NCBI GenBank assembly: GCA_937900515.1
Contig: CALCCU010000113.1
Location: 1 to 64,000, forward strand
Reading direction: 5' to 3'
Source: an uncultured Gammaproteobacteria bacterium
GTDB lineage: Bacteria; Pseudomonadota; Gammaproteobacteria; Nitrosococcales; Methylophagaceae
DNA: 64,000 nucleotides
The notes beneath the pieces were generated by a model. The model saw only the letters and a program-made list of their open reading frames with translations. It searched no databases and was not told the DNA's origin. Position numbers and translations under genes: made by a program. Position 1 is the stretch's first letter. Every line of letters starts with the position of its first letter. This document shows, piece by piece, positions 26,489-35,271 of this stretch.

Positions 26489-27220
26489 ATGAAAGGCGTC
26501 GCTATGTATAGTGAATCATACAATTCAAACAAGACATTAACAGAACTTGTTGAACAGCATGCAACACTGGTAAAGCGAATAGCCTACCACCTTATCGCTC
26601 GTCTACCACATACGGTTGATGTCGATGATCTCATTCAAGCTGGCATGATGGGCTTACTTGATGCAGCTAAACACTATAATGAAAGCCAAGGTGCCAGTTT
26701 TGAAACCTATGCTGGAATTCGCGTACGCGGTTCAATGCTTGATGAAATACGAAGAAATGATTGGGCACCTCGCTCGGTACACAAAAAAGCCCGAGACATT
26801 GCTGATGTAATTCAACAAATCGAACAACAACAAGGTCGACATGCACACGATGATGAAATAGCAAAAGCACTGAATATAAGCATTGAAGACTACCATCAAC
26901 AATTACATGAATCATCTGGACATCAACTGTTCAGTCTTGATGAATTTAATGATAGTGATGAAACTCATGCTCAGCCGATTACAGCAGAACTATCGGGGCC
27001 CGTAGACTCGCTTCAAACAGAAGGTTTTGAATCAGCACTGGCACAAGCAATAAAAACACTCCCAGATCGTGAAAGAATTTTAATGGGATTGTATTACAAT
27101 GAAGAATTGAATTTAAAAGAAATTGGTGAAGTATTAGGCGTCAGTGAATCTCGTGTGAGTCAGCTGCATAGCCAAACCGTCATTCGACTTCGCTCCAAAT
27201 TAAATGATTGGTTAAACTGA
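26489..27220 (+). CDS. fliA: Flagellar sigma factor sigma-28 (FliA)
   Basis: A 243-residue sigma-70-family factor with region 2 (about 30-100: DDLIQAGMMGLLDAAKHY, FETYAGIRVRGSMLDEIRRNDW), region 3 and region 4 (about 185-240: LKEIGEVLGVSESRVSQLHS). It transcribes late flagellar and chemotaxis genes. The ATG at 26489 abuts the fleN stop; an ATG at 26504 has AAAGG 7 bases upstream and could be the true start, shortening the protein by five residues. No anti-sigma FlgM gene is in the window. Confidence 0.96.
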   Translation: MKGVAMYSESYNSNKTLTELVEQHATLVKRIAYHLIARLPHTVDVDDLIQAGMMGLLDAAKHYNESQGASFETYAGIRVRGSMLDEIRRNDWAPRSVHKKARDIADVIQQIEQQQGRHAHDDEIAKALNISIEDYHQQLHESSGHQLFSLDEFNDSDETHAQPITAELSGPVDSLQTEGFESALAQAIKTLPDRERILMGLYYNEELNLKEIGEVLGVSESRVSQLHSQTVIRLRSKLNDWLN

Positions 27221-27244
27221 ATACAGGAAAGGGGAGGATCTACC

Positions 27245-27634
27245 TTGGATAAAGATATGAAAATTCTAATTGTGGACGATTTTTCGACCATGAGACGAAT
27301 TATAAAAAACTTACTTCGTGACTTAGGCTTTAGTAATACAGTAGAAGCTGATGATGGCCTAACTGCTTTACCCATATTACAAGCGGGAGGAATAGATTTC
27401 CTCGTTACCGACTGGAATATGCCTGGCATGCAGGGTATTGATTTGCTGAAAGCTGTTCGTGCTGATGAAAAGTTATCGAATATACCTGTTTTAATGGTAA
27501 CCGCTGAAACCAAACGTGAGCAGATTATCGTTGCCGCTCAGGCTGGTGTTAATGGTTATGTTGTTAAGCCTTTTACCGCTGCGACTTTAAAGGAAAAAAT
27601 CGACAAGATTTTTGAACGTATTGACGCACAATAA
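27245..27634 (+). CDS. cheY: Chemotaxis response regulator CheY
   Basis: A 129-residue single receiver domain with the acidic pair Asp11/Asp12, phospho-acceptor Asp56 (VTDWNMPG), the MVTAET switch threonine and the VVKPFT lysine. Phosphorylated CheY binds FliM to alter motor rotation. The start is TTG at 27245: GGGGAGGA lies 6 bases upstream, while the ATG at 27257 would be badly placed. 15 bases to cheZ. Confidence 0.97.
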   Translation: MDKDMKILIVDDFSTMRRIIKNLLRDLGFSNTVEADDGLTALPILQAGGIDFLVTDWNMPGMQGIDLLKAVRADEKLSNIPVLMVTAETKREQIIVAAQAGVNGYVVKPFTAATLKEKIDKIFERIDAQ

Positions 27635-27649
27635 CTACTGAGGCTTACC

Positions 27650-28384
27650 ATGGAACTAAACAAAACAGAACAACTCGAAGCAGCAAGAGCGCTCATTGCC
27701 GCCATAGAGTCTGATAATAATGAACAAGCTCAACAACAATTAACAATCCTGACTCAAACGCAAGAAAGTGCGCTGTTCAATGAAGTTGGCAAGCTCACAC
27801 GTGAGTTACATGAGTCAATGAGTAACTTTAACCTCGATTCACGTCTAATTGATTTAACTAAAAATGATATGCCTAATACACGTGAACGACTTAACTATGT
27901 CATCACAACTACAGAAGCAGCAGCACATAAAACATTAGGCTTCATAGATCAGACTCTTCCCCTTGCCTCTGAACTTAAACAAACCGCTGAAAATATAAAC
28001 GAAAGTTGGCACCGTTTTCGCATGAAAGAAATGACTGCTGATGAGTTCCGTGCATTAAGCAAAGAGATAGAAGCCTATTTGCCAGAAGTGACTAATCACT
28101 CTGAACAAATTCATGCCAACCTATCAGAAATGATGATGGCACAAGGTTTTCAAGATCTAACAGGACAAGTTATTCGCCAAGTAATTAGTTTGGTGGAAGA
28201 AGTAGAAGACAGTTTAGTTCAACTCGTTAAGATTGCTGGCAAGCATATTGATGAGCAACCAAAGAAAGACAAACAGGTTGATGCAGTCAAGGCCGAAGGC
28301 CCACAGATTAATGCTGCAGACAACCCAAATGTTATGAATGATCAAGATGAGGTCGATGATTTGTTATCAAGTCTAGGCTTCTAA
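27650..28384 (+). CDS. cheZ: CheY-P phosphatase CheZ
   Basis: A 244-residue, mostly helical protein. The active-site helix is visible as MMMAQGFQDLTGQVIRQV (Asp and Gln within QDLTGQ), and the C-terminal peptide DEVDDLLSSLGF (233-244) is the CheY-binding tail. CheZ speeds removal of phosphate from CheY. Lies between cheY and cheA as in Pseudomonas and Vibrio. Confidence 0.96.
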   Translation: MELNKTEQLEAARALIAAIESDNNEQAQQQLTILTQTQESALFNEVGKLTRELHESMSNFNLDSRLIDLTKNDMPNTRERLNYVITTTEAAAHKTLGFIDQTLPLASELKQTAENINESWHRFRMKEMTADEFRALSKEIEAYLPEVTNHSEQIHANLSEMMMAQGFQDLTGQVIRQVISLVEEVEDSLVQLVKIAGKHIDEQPKKDKQVDAVKAEGPQINAADNPNVMNDQDEVDDLLSSLGF

Positions 28385-28396
28385 AGGATAGCAATA

Positions 28397-30430
28397 ATGG
28401 CGTTAGACACTGATGATGAAATCCTACAAGACTTTTTAGTCGAGGCAGAGGAAATATTAGAAGGCTTGAATGAGCAACTGGTTGAACTCGAAACTCAGCC
28501 TCAAGATAGTGACCTACTCAACTCTATTTTCCGTGGATTTCATACGATTAAAGGTGGCGCAGGCTTTTTAAGCCTTGATGCCATGGTGACCTTATGTCAC
28601 AAATGTGAAGATCTATTTAATCTTCTCCGCCAAGGTGATCGTAGTGTCGATGCTAATATGATGGATACCTTTTTAAAGGTACTCGACATATTAAATACCA
28701 TGTTCGAAGAAACTAAAGCGGGAGAATATCCAACCGCTGCTGATCCAGAAATCATTAATCAGCTTGCTCACTACCTAGATCCTAATGCCGCTCCTGCTGC
28801 AGCTCCTGAGGTACCTAAAGAACCTGAACCTGAGCCAGAACCAGTTATTGCAGAACCAGCTCCTGTAGAAAACAGTGCTGACCCAGCAAGTGATGATATT
28901 ACCGATGAAGAGTTTGAAGCATTACTCGATCAGCTCCATGGTGATGGGGCCCCAGGAATATCAAGTACACCCGAACCAGAAAAAGCCCCTGCACCAGCAC
29001 CCGCTGATAATGACGATATTACTGAAGAAGAATTTGAAGCATTATTAGACGAGTTACAAGGTAAAAAGAAAGCGGCCAGCACAGAAACGCCTAAAGAAGA
29101 AGTTGCTAAGCCTACTACTCCTGCTGTTGAAAAGGTGGAACCTACACCGACACCTGCAGAGCCTGTGAAAAAAGCAGAGCCTCCCAAACAAGAATCTACT
29201 CCAGCTGCTGAGAAGAAACCAACAGCAACGGCAAAACCTGCCGCCGCCGCGAAGCCAGCGGAAACAACTGTCCGAGTTGATACTGCCCGTTTAGATGACA
29301 TAATGAATATGGTGGGTGAATTAGTGCTAGTTCGGAATAGGATTAGTACGCTTGAAACTGCTTTTGAAGATGAAGAAATGGCTAAAGCAGTTAATAACTT
29401 AGCTGTCGTTACAGGTGATTTACAAACAGCTGTAATGAAAACACGGATGCAACCCATCAAAAAAGTATTTGGTCGCTTCCCTCGTGTTGTTCGTGACTTA
29501 GCCCGAACCTTGAAAAAAGATATTAACCTTGAATTGCGCGGTGAAGAAACTGATTTAGATAAAAATTTAGTTGAGGCGCTAGCGGATCCTTTAGTGCATT
29601 TAGTTAGAAATGCTGTTGACCATGGTATTGAAATGCCTGATGTCCGTGAGGCAGCGGGAAAACCGCGCCAAGGACATGTAGTTTTAGGTGCAGCACAAGA
29701 AGGTGACCATATCCTACTAACCATCTCAGATGATGGTGCAGGAATGGATGCCAATGTCTTGCGTCAAAAAGCTGTCGAAAAAGGCATGATGGATGAGGAA
29801 TCAGCATCTCGTTTAACCGACTCTGAAAGCTATGCGCTTATTTTCGCTCCTGGTTTTTCAATGAAACAAGAGATCTCTGATATTTCAGGTCGTGGTGTTG
29901 GTATGGATGTTGTGAAAACCAGCATTTCAAAACTCAATGGTGTGATCGATATTCAATCTGATCTCGGAATAGGAACAGTTCTTTCAATCAAAGTTCCTCT
30001 CACACTCGCTATCATGCCAACTCTAATGGTTATGTTAGGTGATCAGATTTTTGCCTTCCCTCTTGTTAGTGTCAATGAAATCTTTCACTTAGATCTTAGC
30101 AAAACAAATGTCGTCGATGGTCAGAAAACTATTATGGTTCGTAATAAAACTCTACCACTCTTCTATTTAAGAGAGTGGTTAACGGACACATTTAACGATA
30201 CAGGAAAACCTGATATTGAACATGTGGTTATCGTAAATGTAGGTACTCGACGCGTTGGCTTTGTTGTCGATCAGTTAATTGGGCAAGAAGAAGTAGTCAT
30301 AAAACCTTTAGGCGCTTTATTACAAGGTACTAAAGGGCTCGCAGGTGCTACAATTACAGGCGACGGGCGAATCTCACTTATTCTTGATTTTCCTGAGTTG
30401 ATGGCTTCCTACGCAAATAGAGGATATTAA
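28397..30430 (+). CDS. cheA: Chemotaxis histidine kinase CheA
   Basis: A 677-residue kinase: HPt domain (about 1-110) with phospho-His49 (FHTIKGGAGF), a long Pro/Ala/Glu linker (about 130-285), dimerisation domain (about 288-355), ATPase domain (about 355-540; NAVDHGIE, DDGAGMD, GRGVGMDVV) and CheW-like P5 domain (about 540-677). No ordinary CheY/CheB-binding P2 domain is evident. Instead the linker has two copies of an acidic motif, DDITxEEFEALLDxL, at 166-180 and 206-220. It couples receptors to CheY and CheB. Confidence 0.97.
   Translation: MALDTDDEILQDFLVEAEEILEGLNEQLVELETQPQDSDLLNSIFRGFHTIKGGAGFLSLDAMVTLCHKCEDLFNLLRQGDRSVDANMMDTFLKVLDILNTMFEETKAGEYPTAADPEIINQLAHYLDPNAAPAAAPEVPKEPEPEPEPVIAEPAPVENSADPASDDITDEEFEALLDQLHGDGAPGISSTPEPEKAPAPAPADNDDITEEEFEALLDELQGKKKAASTETPKEEVAKPTTPAVEKVEPTPTPAEPVKKAEPPKQESTPAAEKKPTATAKPAAAAKPAETTVRVDTARLDDIMNMVGELVLVRNRISTLETAFEDEEMAKAVNNLAVVTGDLQTAVMKTRMQPIKKVFGRFPRVVRDLARTLKKDINLELRGEETDLDKNLVEALADPLVHLVRNAVDHGIEMPDVREAAGKPRQGHVVLGAAQEGDHILLTISDDGAGMDANVLRQKAVEKGMMDEESASRLTDSESYALIFAPGFSMKQEISDISGRGVGMDVVKTSISKLNGVIDIQSDLGIGTVLSIKVPLTLAIMPTLMVMLGDQIFAFPLVSVNEIFHLDLSKTNVVDGQKTIMVRNKTLPLFYLREWLTDTFNDTGKPDIEHVVIVNVGTRRVGFVVDQLIGQEEVVIKPLGALLQGTKGLAGATITGDGRISLILDFPELMASYANRGY
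28892..29062 (+). repeat. Two-copy acidic motif in the CheA linker
   Basis: Residues 166-182 and 206-222 of CheA are the same motif (D-D-I-T-x-E-E-F-E-A-L-L-D-x-L-x-G), 40 residues apart, in otherwise low-complexity Pro/Ala sequence. The core E-A-L-L-D/D-A-L-L-N resembles the CheY-binding peptide of FliM and the CheZ tail encoded in the same window. Confidence 0.85.
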
Positions 30431-30437
30431 ATTCCCT

Positions 30438-31475
30438 GTGACACTTCGTGTACTGATTGTTGATGATTCGAGATTCTTTCGTAGACGGCTGTCCGAAATA
30501 ATCTCAATAGATCCTCTTATTTCTGTTGTTGGGATGGCTGAAAATGGTCAGCAAGCAATTGACCAAGTGAAACAGTTAAAGCCTGATGTCATCACTATGG
30601 ATATTGAAATGCCGGTGATGAATGGCATCGATGCTGTTAAGGCAATCATGGCTAGCCATCCTACTCCAATTTTAATGCTCTCAACTTGGTCTACTGATGG
30701 AGCCAAAGCAACATTAGAGGCATTAGAGGCTGGCGCTGTCGACTATATGCCCAAACGGTTCGAAACTATCTCAACAGACAGTTCTGTTGTTCATCATGAG
30801 CTATGCCAGCGTCTTAGAAAATTAGCACGTTCTAAAGTTGTAACGACTCATACCTCTCCCTCTCCTGCCCAACGCATCACTCCAGTATTTAAGTCAGCTA
30901 AGAAACAATCGCTTAGTTTAGTTGTTATTGGAACCTCAACGGGCGGCCCTATCGCTTTACAAAAAGTATTAACTCAACTGCCTGCAAGCTTTCCTTACCC
31001 AATTCTACTTGTTCAACATATGCCAGCAACATTTACCCCTTCTTTTGCTGAACGGTTAGACAAGCAATGTAATATTAAGGTGAAGCATGCTGAAAATGGA
31101 GATATCTTAACGGCAGGTACTGCTTATCTTGCTCCTGGTGGAACACAGATGACTCTAAAGGCGGATGGTCAAAAGAGGTATCTTAAAGTTCAAAGTGGGC
31201 AAGCAAGTGAATCTTATAAACCTTGTGTTGATATCACTCTTGAGTCTGTAAAAAACGACTGCCCGAAAGAAACCTTAGCAATTATTCTCACAGGAATGGG
31301 ATCCGATGGGTTAATTGGTTGCAAACATCTCAAAGAATTAGGTGGCACAATTTGGGCTCAAAATGAACAGAGCAGTACAATCTACGGTATGCCAAAAGCA
31401 ATTGTGGATGCAGGTATAGCGGAAAGAATCTTAGATATTAATGAGATAGGTCATCATCTAGCGGAGCTTAAGTAG
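30438..31475 (+). CDS. cheB: Chemotaxis methylesterase CheB
   Basis: A 345-residue protein with an N-terminal receiver domain (about 1-120; phospho-Asp in TMDIEMPVMNG) and a C-terminal methylesterase domain (about 160-340) with Ser in GTSTGGP, His in VQHMPATFTPSFAERL and Asp in GMGSDG. It removes methyl groups from chemoreceptors for adaptation. Start is GTG at 30438, with AGAGGA about 13 bases upstream. CheR is not in this window. Confidence 0.96.
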   Translation: MTLRVLIVDDSRFFRRRLSEIISIDPLISVVGMAENGQQAIDQVKQLKPDVITMDIEMPVMNGIDAVKAIMASHPTPILMLSTWSTDGAKATLEALEAGAVDYMPKRFETISTDSSVVHHELCQRLRKLARSKVVTTHTSPSPAQRITPVFKSAKKQSLSLVVIGTSTGGPIALQKVLTQLPASFPYPILLVQHMPATFTPSFAERLDKQCNIKVKHAENGDILTAGTAYLAPGGTQMTLKADGQKRYLKVQSGQASESYKPCVDITLESVKNDCPKETLAIILTGMGSDGLIGCKHLKELGGTIWAQNEQSSTIYGMPKAIVDAGIAERILDINEIGHHLAELK

Positions 31476-31477
31476 CC

Positions 31478-32218
31478 ATGGATATACTCAGTCTTTTAGG
31501 TATCATTATTGGGTTTGGAGCTATTATTGGAGGTCAATACCTCGAAGGTGGCCACATAGACTCAATCTTAAATGCTGTCGCATTAATGATTGTCTTAGGC
31601 GGTACATTAGGTGCCGTCATGTTACAGACTTCCCTAAAAACATTTCTCGATGCCCTTAAAATGATGTCTTGGGTATTTGTCCCCCCCAAATTATCAACAG
31701 AAGAATTGCTTGAAAAAATTCTTGAATGGAATCAAATTGCGCGCCGAGAAGGTCTGTTTAAATTAGAGTCTTTAGCCGAACTTGAAGAAGATCCTTTTAT
31801 AGAAAAAGGCTTACAGCTGATTTCAGATGGTGGAACGCCTGAGATGATTCGTGAAATTTTAGAAAATGATCTAGACATTCAAGAAGCAAAAGAAATACAG
31901 GCGGCGAAAGTCTATGAAGCAATGGGCGGCTATTCACCAACAATTGGTATCATCGGCGCTGTGTTAGGCTTAATACATGTGATGAGAAATTTAGCAGAGC
32001 CCTCTTCTTTAGGTTCTGGTATTGCCGTAGCCTTTGTTGCAACTATTTATGGTGTCGGCTTAGCTAACTTACTTTTCTTACCTATAGCGAATAAGCTTAG
32101 AGCAGCGATTGAACGTCGCACTAGCTATTACATTATGCTCATTGAGGGCTTAATTAAAGTTGCTGATGGTGAAAACCCACGTATCATTGAAAGTCATCTA
32201 CAAGTCTATCTTGACTGA
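31478..32218 (+). CDS. motC: Flagellar stator protein MotC (MotA family)
   Basis: A 246-residue MotA/PomA-type proton- or sodium-channel subunit with four membrane segments (about 2-20, 30-50, 145-170, 178-200) and a cytosolic loop between the second and third. The conserved pore-helix region is GGYSPTIGIIGAVLGLIHVM. It pairs with MotD just downstream to form a stator around the rotor. Position after cheB matches the MotCD stator of Pseudomonas, so a second stator pair (MotAB) may lie elsewhere. Confidence 0.94.
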   Translation: MDILSLLGIIIGFGAIIGGQYLEGGHIDSILNAVALMIVLGGTLGAVMLQTSLKTFLDALKMMSWVFVPPKLSTEELLEKILEWNQIARREGLFKLESLAELEEDPFIEKGLQLISDGGTPEMIREILENDLDIQEAKEIQAAKVYEAMGGYSPTIGIIGAVLGLIHVMRNLAEPSSLGSGIAVAFVATIYGVGLANLLFLPIANKLRAAIERRTSYYIMLIEGLIKVADGENPRIIESHLQVYLD

Positions 32219-32226
32219 GGATTGCT

Positions 32227-33117
32227 ATGGCACGCAGAAAAAAAGTTGAGGAACACGTTAATCACGAGCGATGGTTAGTATCCTATGCTGACTTTATTAC
32301 ACTGCTCTTCGCTTTTTTTGTGGTTATGTATTCCATATCTTCCGTTAACCAAGGTAAATATCGAGTTTTATCTGATTCTTTAGAGGCTACATTTGCCGAT
32401 CCACGTCGTTCTATTGATCCAATCCAAATTGGTGAAGTTGAGCGTGGCCTTACCGAAAGAACTCCCAAAAACAATCCGAAAGATGTTGCAGACTCTGAGG
32501 CTATTGAGGTATTCACAGAGCCTCCCGTTTCAGAACAAACCATTGAAACTATTAATGAAATAAGTAAAAAATTAAACTATTCGTTAAAAAACTTAATTGA
32601 TCGAGAAGACGTTAATATCAAACAAGGTGAAGATTGGCTAGAGTTAGAAATGAAGTCTAATGTTCTCTTTTACAGTGGTGAAGCAAGGTTAGAAAATAGT
32701 GCTGTCCCAATTATTGGTAAAGTGGCAGATATATTGCGAGATTCAGCTAACCCAATCCAAGTAGAAGGGTTTACTGATAATAACCCGATCAATACCTCCC
32801 GCTTTCCATCAAACTGGGAGCTTTCTGCTGCACGTGCGGCCAGCGTAGTACACTTACTAGACCGATATGGCTTAGAGCCGCATAGGATGTCAGCAATAGG
32901 TTATGGTGAATTCAAACCTATCGCAGATAACAATACGATAGAGGGCCGACAACAAAATCGTCGAGTCGTGCTTGTTGTATTAGGAGGGCAGCATAGTCGC
33001 CGCGATATAGAAGTATTTACTCCTACTCAAAAAATTAATCCAGTAGTACCTCCTATGCGAGCTCCTACTATACAATCCAATGTTCAAACACAACCACGTT
33101 CAGGGACAACACCATGA
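32227..33117 (+). CDS. motD: Flagellar stator protein MotD (MotB family)
   Basis: A 296-residue protein with a short cytosolic N terminus, one membrane helix (about 21-40) bearing the ion-carrying Asp in VSYADFITLLFAFF, a linker, and a C-terminal OmpA-like peptidoglycan-binding domain (about 125-255; VEGFTDNNPI...NWELSAARAASVV, with GRQQNRRV). It anchors the MotC channel to the cell wall. Overlaps the ParA-like gene by 4 bases. Confidence 0.95.
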   Translation: MARRKKVEEHVNHERWLVSYADFITLLFAFFVVMYSISSVNQGKYRVLSDSLEATFADPRRSIDPIQIGEVERGLTERTPKNNPKDVADSEAIEVFTEPPVSEQTIETINEISKKLNYSLKNLIDREDVNIKQGEDWLELEMKSNVLFYSGEARLENSAVPIIGKVADILRDSANPIQVEGFTDNNPINTSRFPSNWELSAARAASVVHLLDRYGLEPHRMSAIGYGEFKPIADNNTIEGRQQNRRVVLVVLGGQHSRRDIEVFTPTQKINPVVPPMRAPTIQSNVQTQPRSGTTP

Positions 33118-33911
33118 CCATATGGGCAGTCGCCAATCAAAAAGGTGGTGTAGGTAAAACCACCACAGTAGTGAGCTTAGCAAGCCTATTAGCACAACAA
33201 GGAAAACCTACTCTCGTTTTAGATATGGATCCTCATGGTTCCTTGACCAGTTATTTTGGTCATGATCCTGACACTATCGATAATAGTATTTACACCTTAT
33301 TCCAAAAAATGGATTCAAGCCCAAACTCAGCCATTTTTAACTCCTTAAAGAAAACGAATTGCAGTAATTTATATTTGCTTCCAGCATCGACAGCAATGGC
33401 AACACTCGACCGCCAGCTAGGTGCCCAAGGTGGTAAAGGCCTAGTGATAAAAAAGACCCTAGCCATACTTAAAGATCGTTTTCCTAATATACTGATCGAC
33501 TGCCCTCCGATGCTTGGAGTGCTCATGATTAATGCATTAGCGGCCTGTGACCAATTACTTATCCCTGTTCAAACGGAGTTCTTAGCGCTAAAAGGTTTAG
33601 ATAGAATGCTACATACATTGAGTATGATTAATCATTCTCGTAGTCAAGGCCTTCCGTATCTAGTCGTACCGACTATGTATGATCAGCGTACTCGCTCATC
33701 AATACAAAGCCTTAAGAGCCTTAAAGAGGTTCATGGAACAGGGGTATGGGATAGTGTTATACCTATAGATACTCACTTTCGGGATGCAAGTAAAGCCGGA
33801 ATCCCATTGCCTGTAATGACCCCTAATTCACGTGGCTCAATTGCGTATTCTGAACTATTAGAATCATTAACCCACGCCGAACATAACCCAAAAGATTTAC
33901 CTCATGTCTAA
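33114..33911 (+). CDS. parC: ParA-like ATPase ParC, chemotaxis-array positioning
   Basis: A 265-residue Soj/ParA ATPase with deviant Walker A KGGVGKT (10-16), the DMDPHGSLTSYFG switch and the IDCPPMLGVL block. In Vibrio the ParA-like ParC recruits chemosensory arrays to the cell pole together with ParP and its receptor HubP. The place here, between motD and the CheW-like gene, is the same as in Vibrio and Pseudomonas, so chromosome partition is unlikely. Overlaps the next gene by 8 bases. Confidence 0.92.
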   Translation: MTIWAVANQKGGVGKTTTVVSLASLLAQQGKPTLVLDMDPHGSLTSYFGHDPDTIDNSIYTLFQKMDSSPNSAIFNSLKKTNCSNLYLLPASTAMATLDRQLGAQGGKGLVIKKTLAILKDRFPNILIDCPPMLGVLMINALAACDQLLIPVQTEFLALKGLDRMLHTLSMINHSRSQGLPYLVVPTMYDQRTRSSIQSLKSLKEVHGTGVWDSVIPIDTHFRDASKAGIPLPVMTPNSRGSIAYSELLESLTHAEHNPKDLPHV

Positions 33912-34443
33912 ATCAGATACTATTGCAGAGCATCAGTTAGCACTCTCTACCTATCTAGAGGATATGTTAACCGAAGTCGATCTCGTACCAGAAGAACAGC
34001 CAGGTTTCACTACAAATGAAGGTTGGAAACTATCACCTTTTCAAGCGCTACTTATTGATGTGCAAGGTCTACAACTCGCTATCCCTGAGCATCAGTTAGT
34101 TAATATTCAAATCGCCAATAAAGTCAGTGCAACACCTGAACAAAATTCAGATCAGCACTCAGTCACTATTAATCAAAAACTGACTATCATTGATACAGGC
34201 AAGGTAGTTCTACCTGAAGCGTATCGCGATGAAGATAATCAATCCGCATTTATTATTATTTTATCCGGGGAAAAGTGGGCTCTTGCATGCAATAAAGTGA
34301 ATGAGGTCATTACTTTATCACCTGATTCCGTCAGTTGGAGACAACAAGCAGGTAATAGACCATGGCTTGCTGGCACCATTTCTGAACATAAATGCGGTAT
34401 ATTGAATATTGATGCATTAATTGCACAACTAGAGCAAGCATAG
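33904..34443 (+). CDS. parP: ParP-like protein with CheW-like domain
   Basis: A 179-residue protein with a short acidic N-terminal region (about 1-45) and a degenerate CheW-like domain (about 46-178; FQALLIDVQGLQLAIPEHQLVNI ... AFIIILSGEKWALACNKVNEVITL ... WLAGTISEHKCGILNIDAL). In Vibrio ParP joins ParC to CheA and keeps arrays at the pole. Here the N-terminal part is much shorter than in Vibrio ParP. Name by synteny and domain content. Confidence 0.82.
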   Translation: MSKSDTIAEHQLALSTYLEDMLTEVDLVPEEQPGFTTNEGWKLSPFQALLIDVQGLQLAIPEHQLVNIQIANKVSATPEQNSDQHSVTINQKLTIIDTGKVVLPEAYRDEDNQSAFIIILSGEKWALACNKVNEVITLSPDSVSWRQQAGNRPWLAGTISEHKCGILNIDALIAQLEQA

Positions 34444-34549
34444 TCTTGGCATGAACTCTGCTTGTAGAAATATAAACACTGGATGCCAATATTTTGTCGG
34501 CCTCCTATTCAGACATTATTTATTGTCATGATGTTAAAGGTTAAAAATA
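34444..34549. other. Spacer between parP and cheW with an inverted repeat
   Basis: The largest gap inside the chemotaxis operon (106 bases). TTGGCAT (34446-34452) is inverted as ATGCCAA (34483-34489). It could hold an internal promoter or a processing hairpin; no recognisable sigma-28 or sigma-70 pair was found. Confidence 0.35.
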
Positions 34550-35038
34550 ATGAGTCAAAATGACACAGTAGTAGACGTAGATGCTGATGACCCTATTTTG
34601 CAATGGGTGACTTATCAACTTGAAGAAGAAACCTACGGCATTAATGTAATGCAGGTACAAGAGGTTCTCCGTATTACAGAGATCGCCCCTGTTCCTGGTG
34701 CCCCAAACTACGTATTAGGAATTATTAACCTACGTGGTAATGTCGTCACCGTTATTGATTCAAGAAAACGCTTTGGCTTAAGCAGTAAAGAGAGTGATGA
34801 TAACTCTCGTATTATTATTGTTGAGGTCAATGGTAATGTAGTAGGTATGCTAGTCGATAGTGTTGCAGAAGTCGTTTATTTACATCAATCAGAAATCGAT
34901 ACAGCTCCAAATGTCAATAATGATGATAGCTCACGCTTTATTCAAGGCGTATGCAGTAGAGATGAACAATTATTAATTTTGGTCGATGTTGATAAATTAT
35001 TAAGCGAAGAAGAAATCTCTGATCTCTCTCACGCATAG
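34550..35038 (+). CDS. cheW: Chemotaxis coupling protein CheW
   Basis: A 162-residue CheW domain protein: WVTYQLEEETYGINVMQVQEVLRI near the N terminus (about 18-41), VPGAPNYVLGIINLRGNVVTVID (about 46-68) and ILVDVDKLL at the end. It links receptors with the CheA P5 domain. The preceding ParP-like gene carries a second, diverged CheW-like domain. Confidence 0.97.
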   Translation: MSQNDTVVDVDADDPILQWVTYQLEEETYGINVMQVQEVLRITEIAPVPGAPNYVLGIINLRGNVVTVIDSRKRFGLSSKESDDNSRIIIVEVNGNVVGMLVDSVAEVVYLHQSEIDTAPNVNNDDSSRFIQGVCSRDEQLLILVDVDKLLSEEEISDLSHA

Positions 35039-35052
35039 CAAGGTATAGAATT

Positions 35053-35241
35053 TTGTCTGATGATATTTCTCCTATTCAGCCATTAAGCCCAACTTTGCCA
35101 TCAGCACCATCGCCTGAAAAAGAAGATAATTCTAAAGATAATAAAGACAAACAACGAAAAGATGATAGAAACAGCGATTCACAAACTGATAAGCATAATG
35201 AAGAAAGACCACACCGCGGGCTATTCGATGAATATATCTAG
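35053..35241 (+). CDS. Small polar protein, unknown
   Basis: 62 residues: a proline-rich start (SPIQPLSPTLPSAPSP), a charged Lys/Asp/Asn-rich middle (about 23-50) and a distinct end HRGLFDEYI. It reads TTG at 35053 as start, with AAGGTA about 8 bases upstream, and lies between cheW and the DUF2802 gene with normal operon spacing. The middle is likely disordered and the C-terminal hydrophobic-acidic end may be a docking peptide. No function is known; it could be a chance ORF, but it spans the whole gap between its neighbours. Confidence 0.55.
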   Translation: MSDDISPIQPLSPTLPSAPSPEKEDNSKDNKDKQRKDDRNSDSQTDKHNEERPHRGLFDEYI

Positions 35242-35271
35242 TGAAGTGCTTCAGCTAAAGGAGTTGGTAAA

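Noticed and set aside
28930-29754. 274-residue open frame antisense to cheA
   Set aside because: Its Ser/Ala/Gly-rich product mirrors the Pro/Ala/Glu linker of CheA on the other strand; no ribosome site and no domain.
33114-33911. ParA-like gene as evidence of a plasmid or chromosome partition locus
   Set aside because: No ParB gene or parS-like site is adjacent, and the position between motD and a CheW-like gene is that of the chemotaxis-array ATPase ParC.
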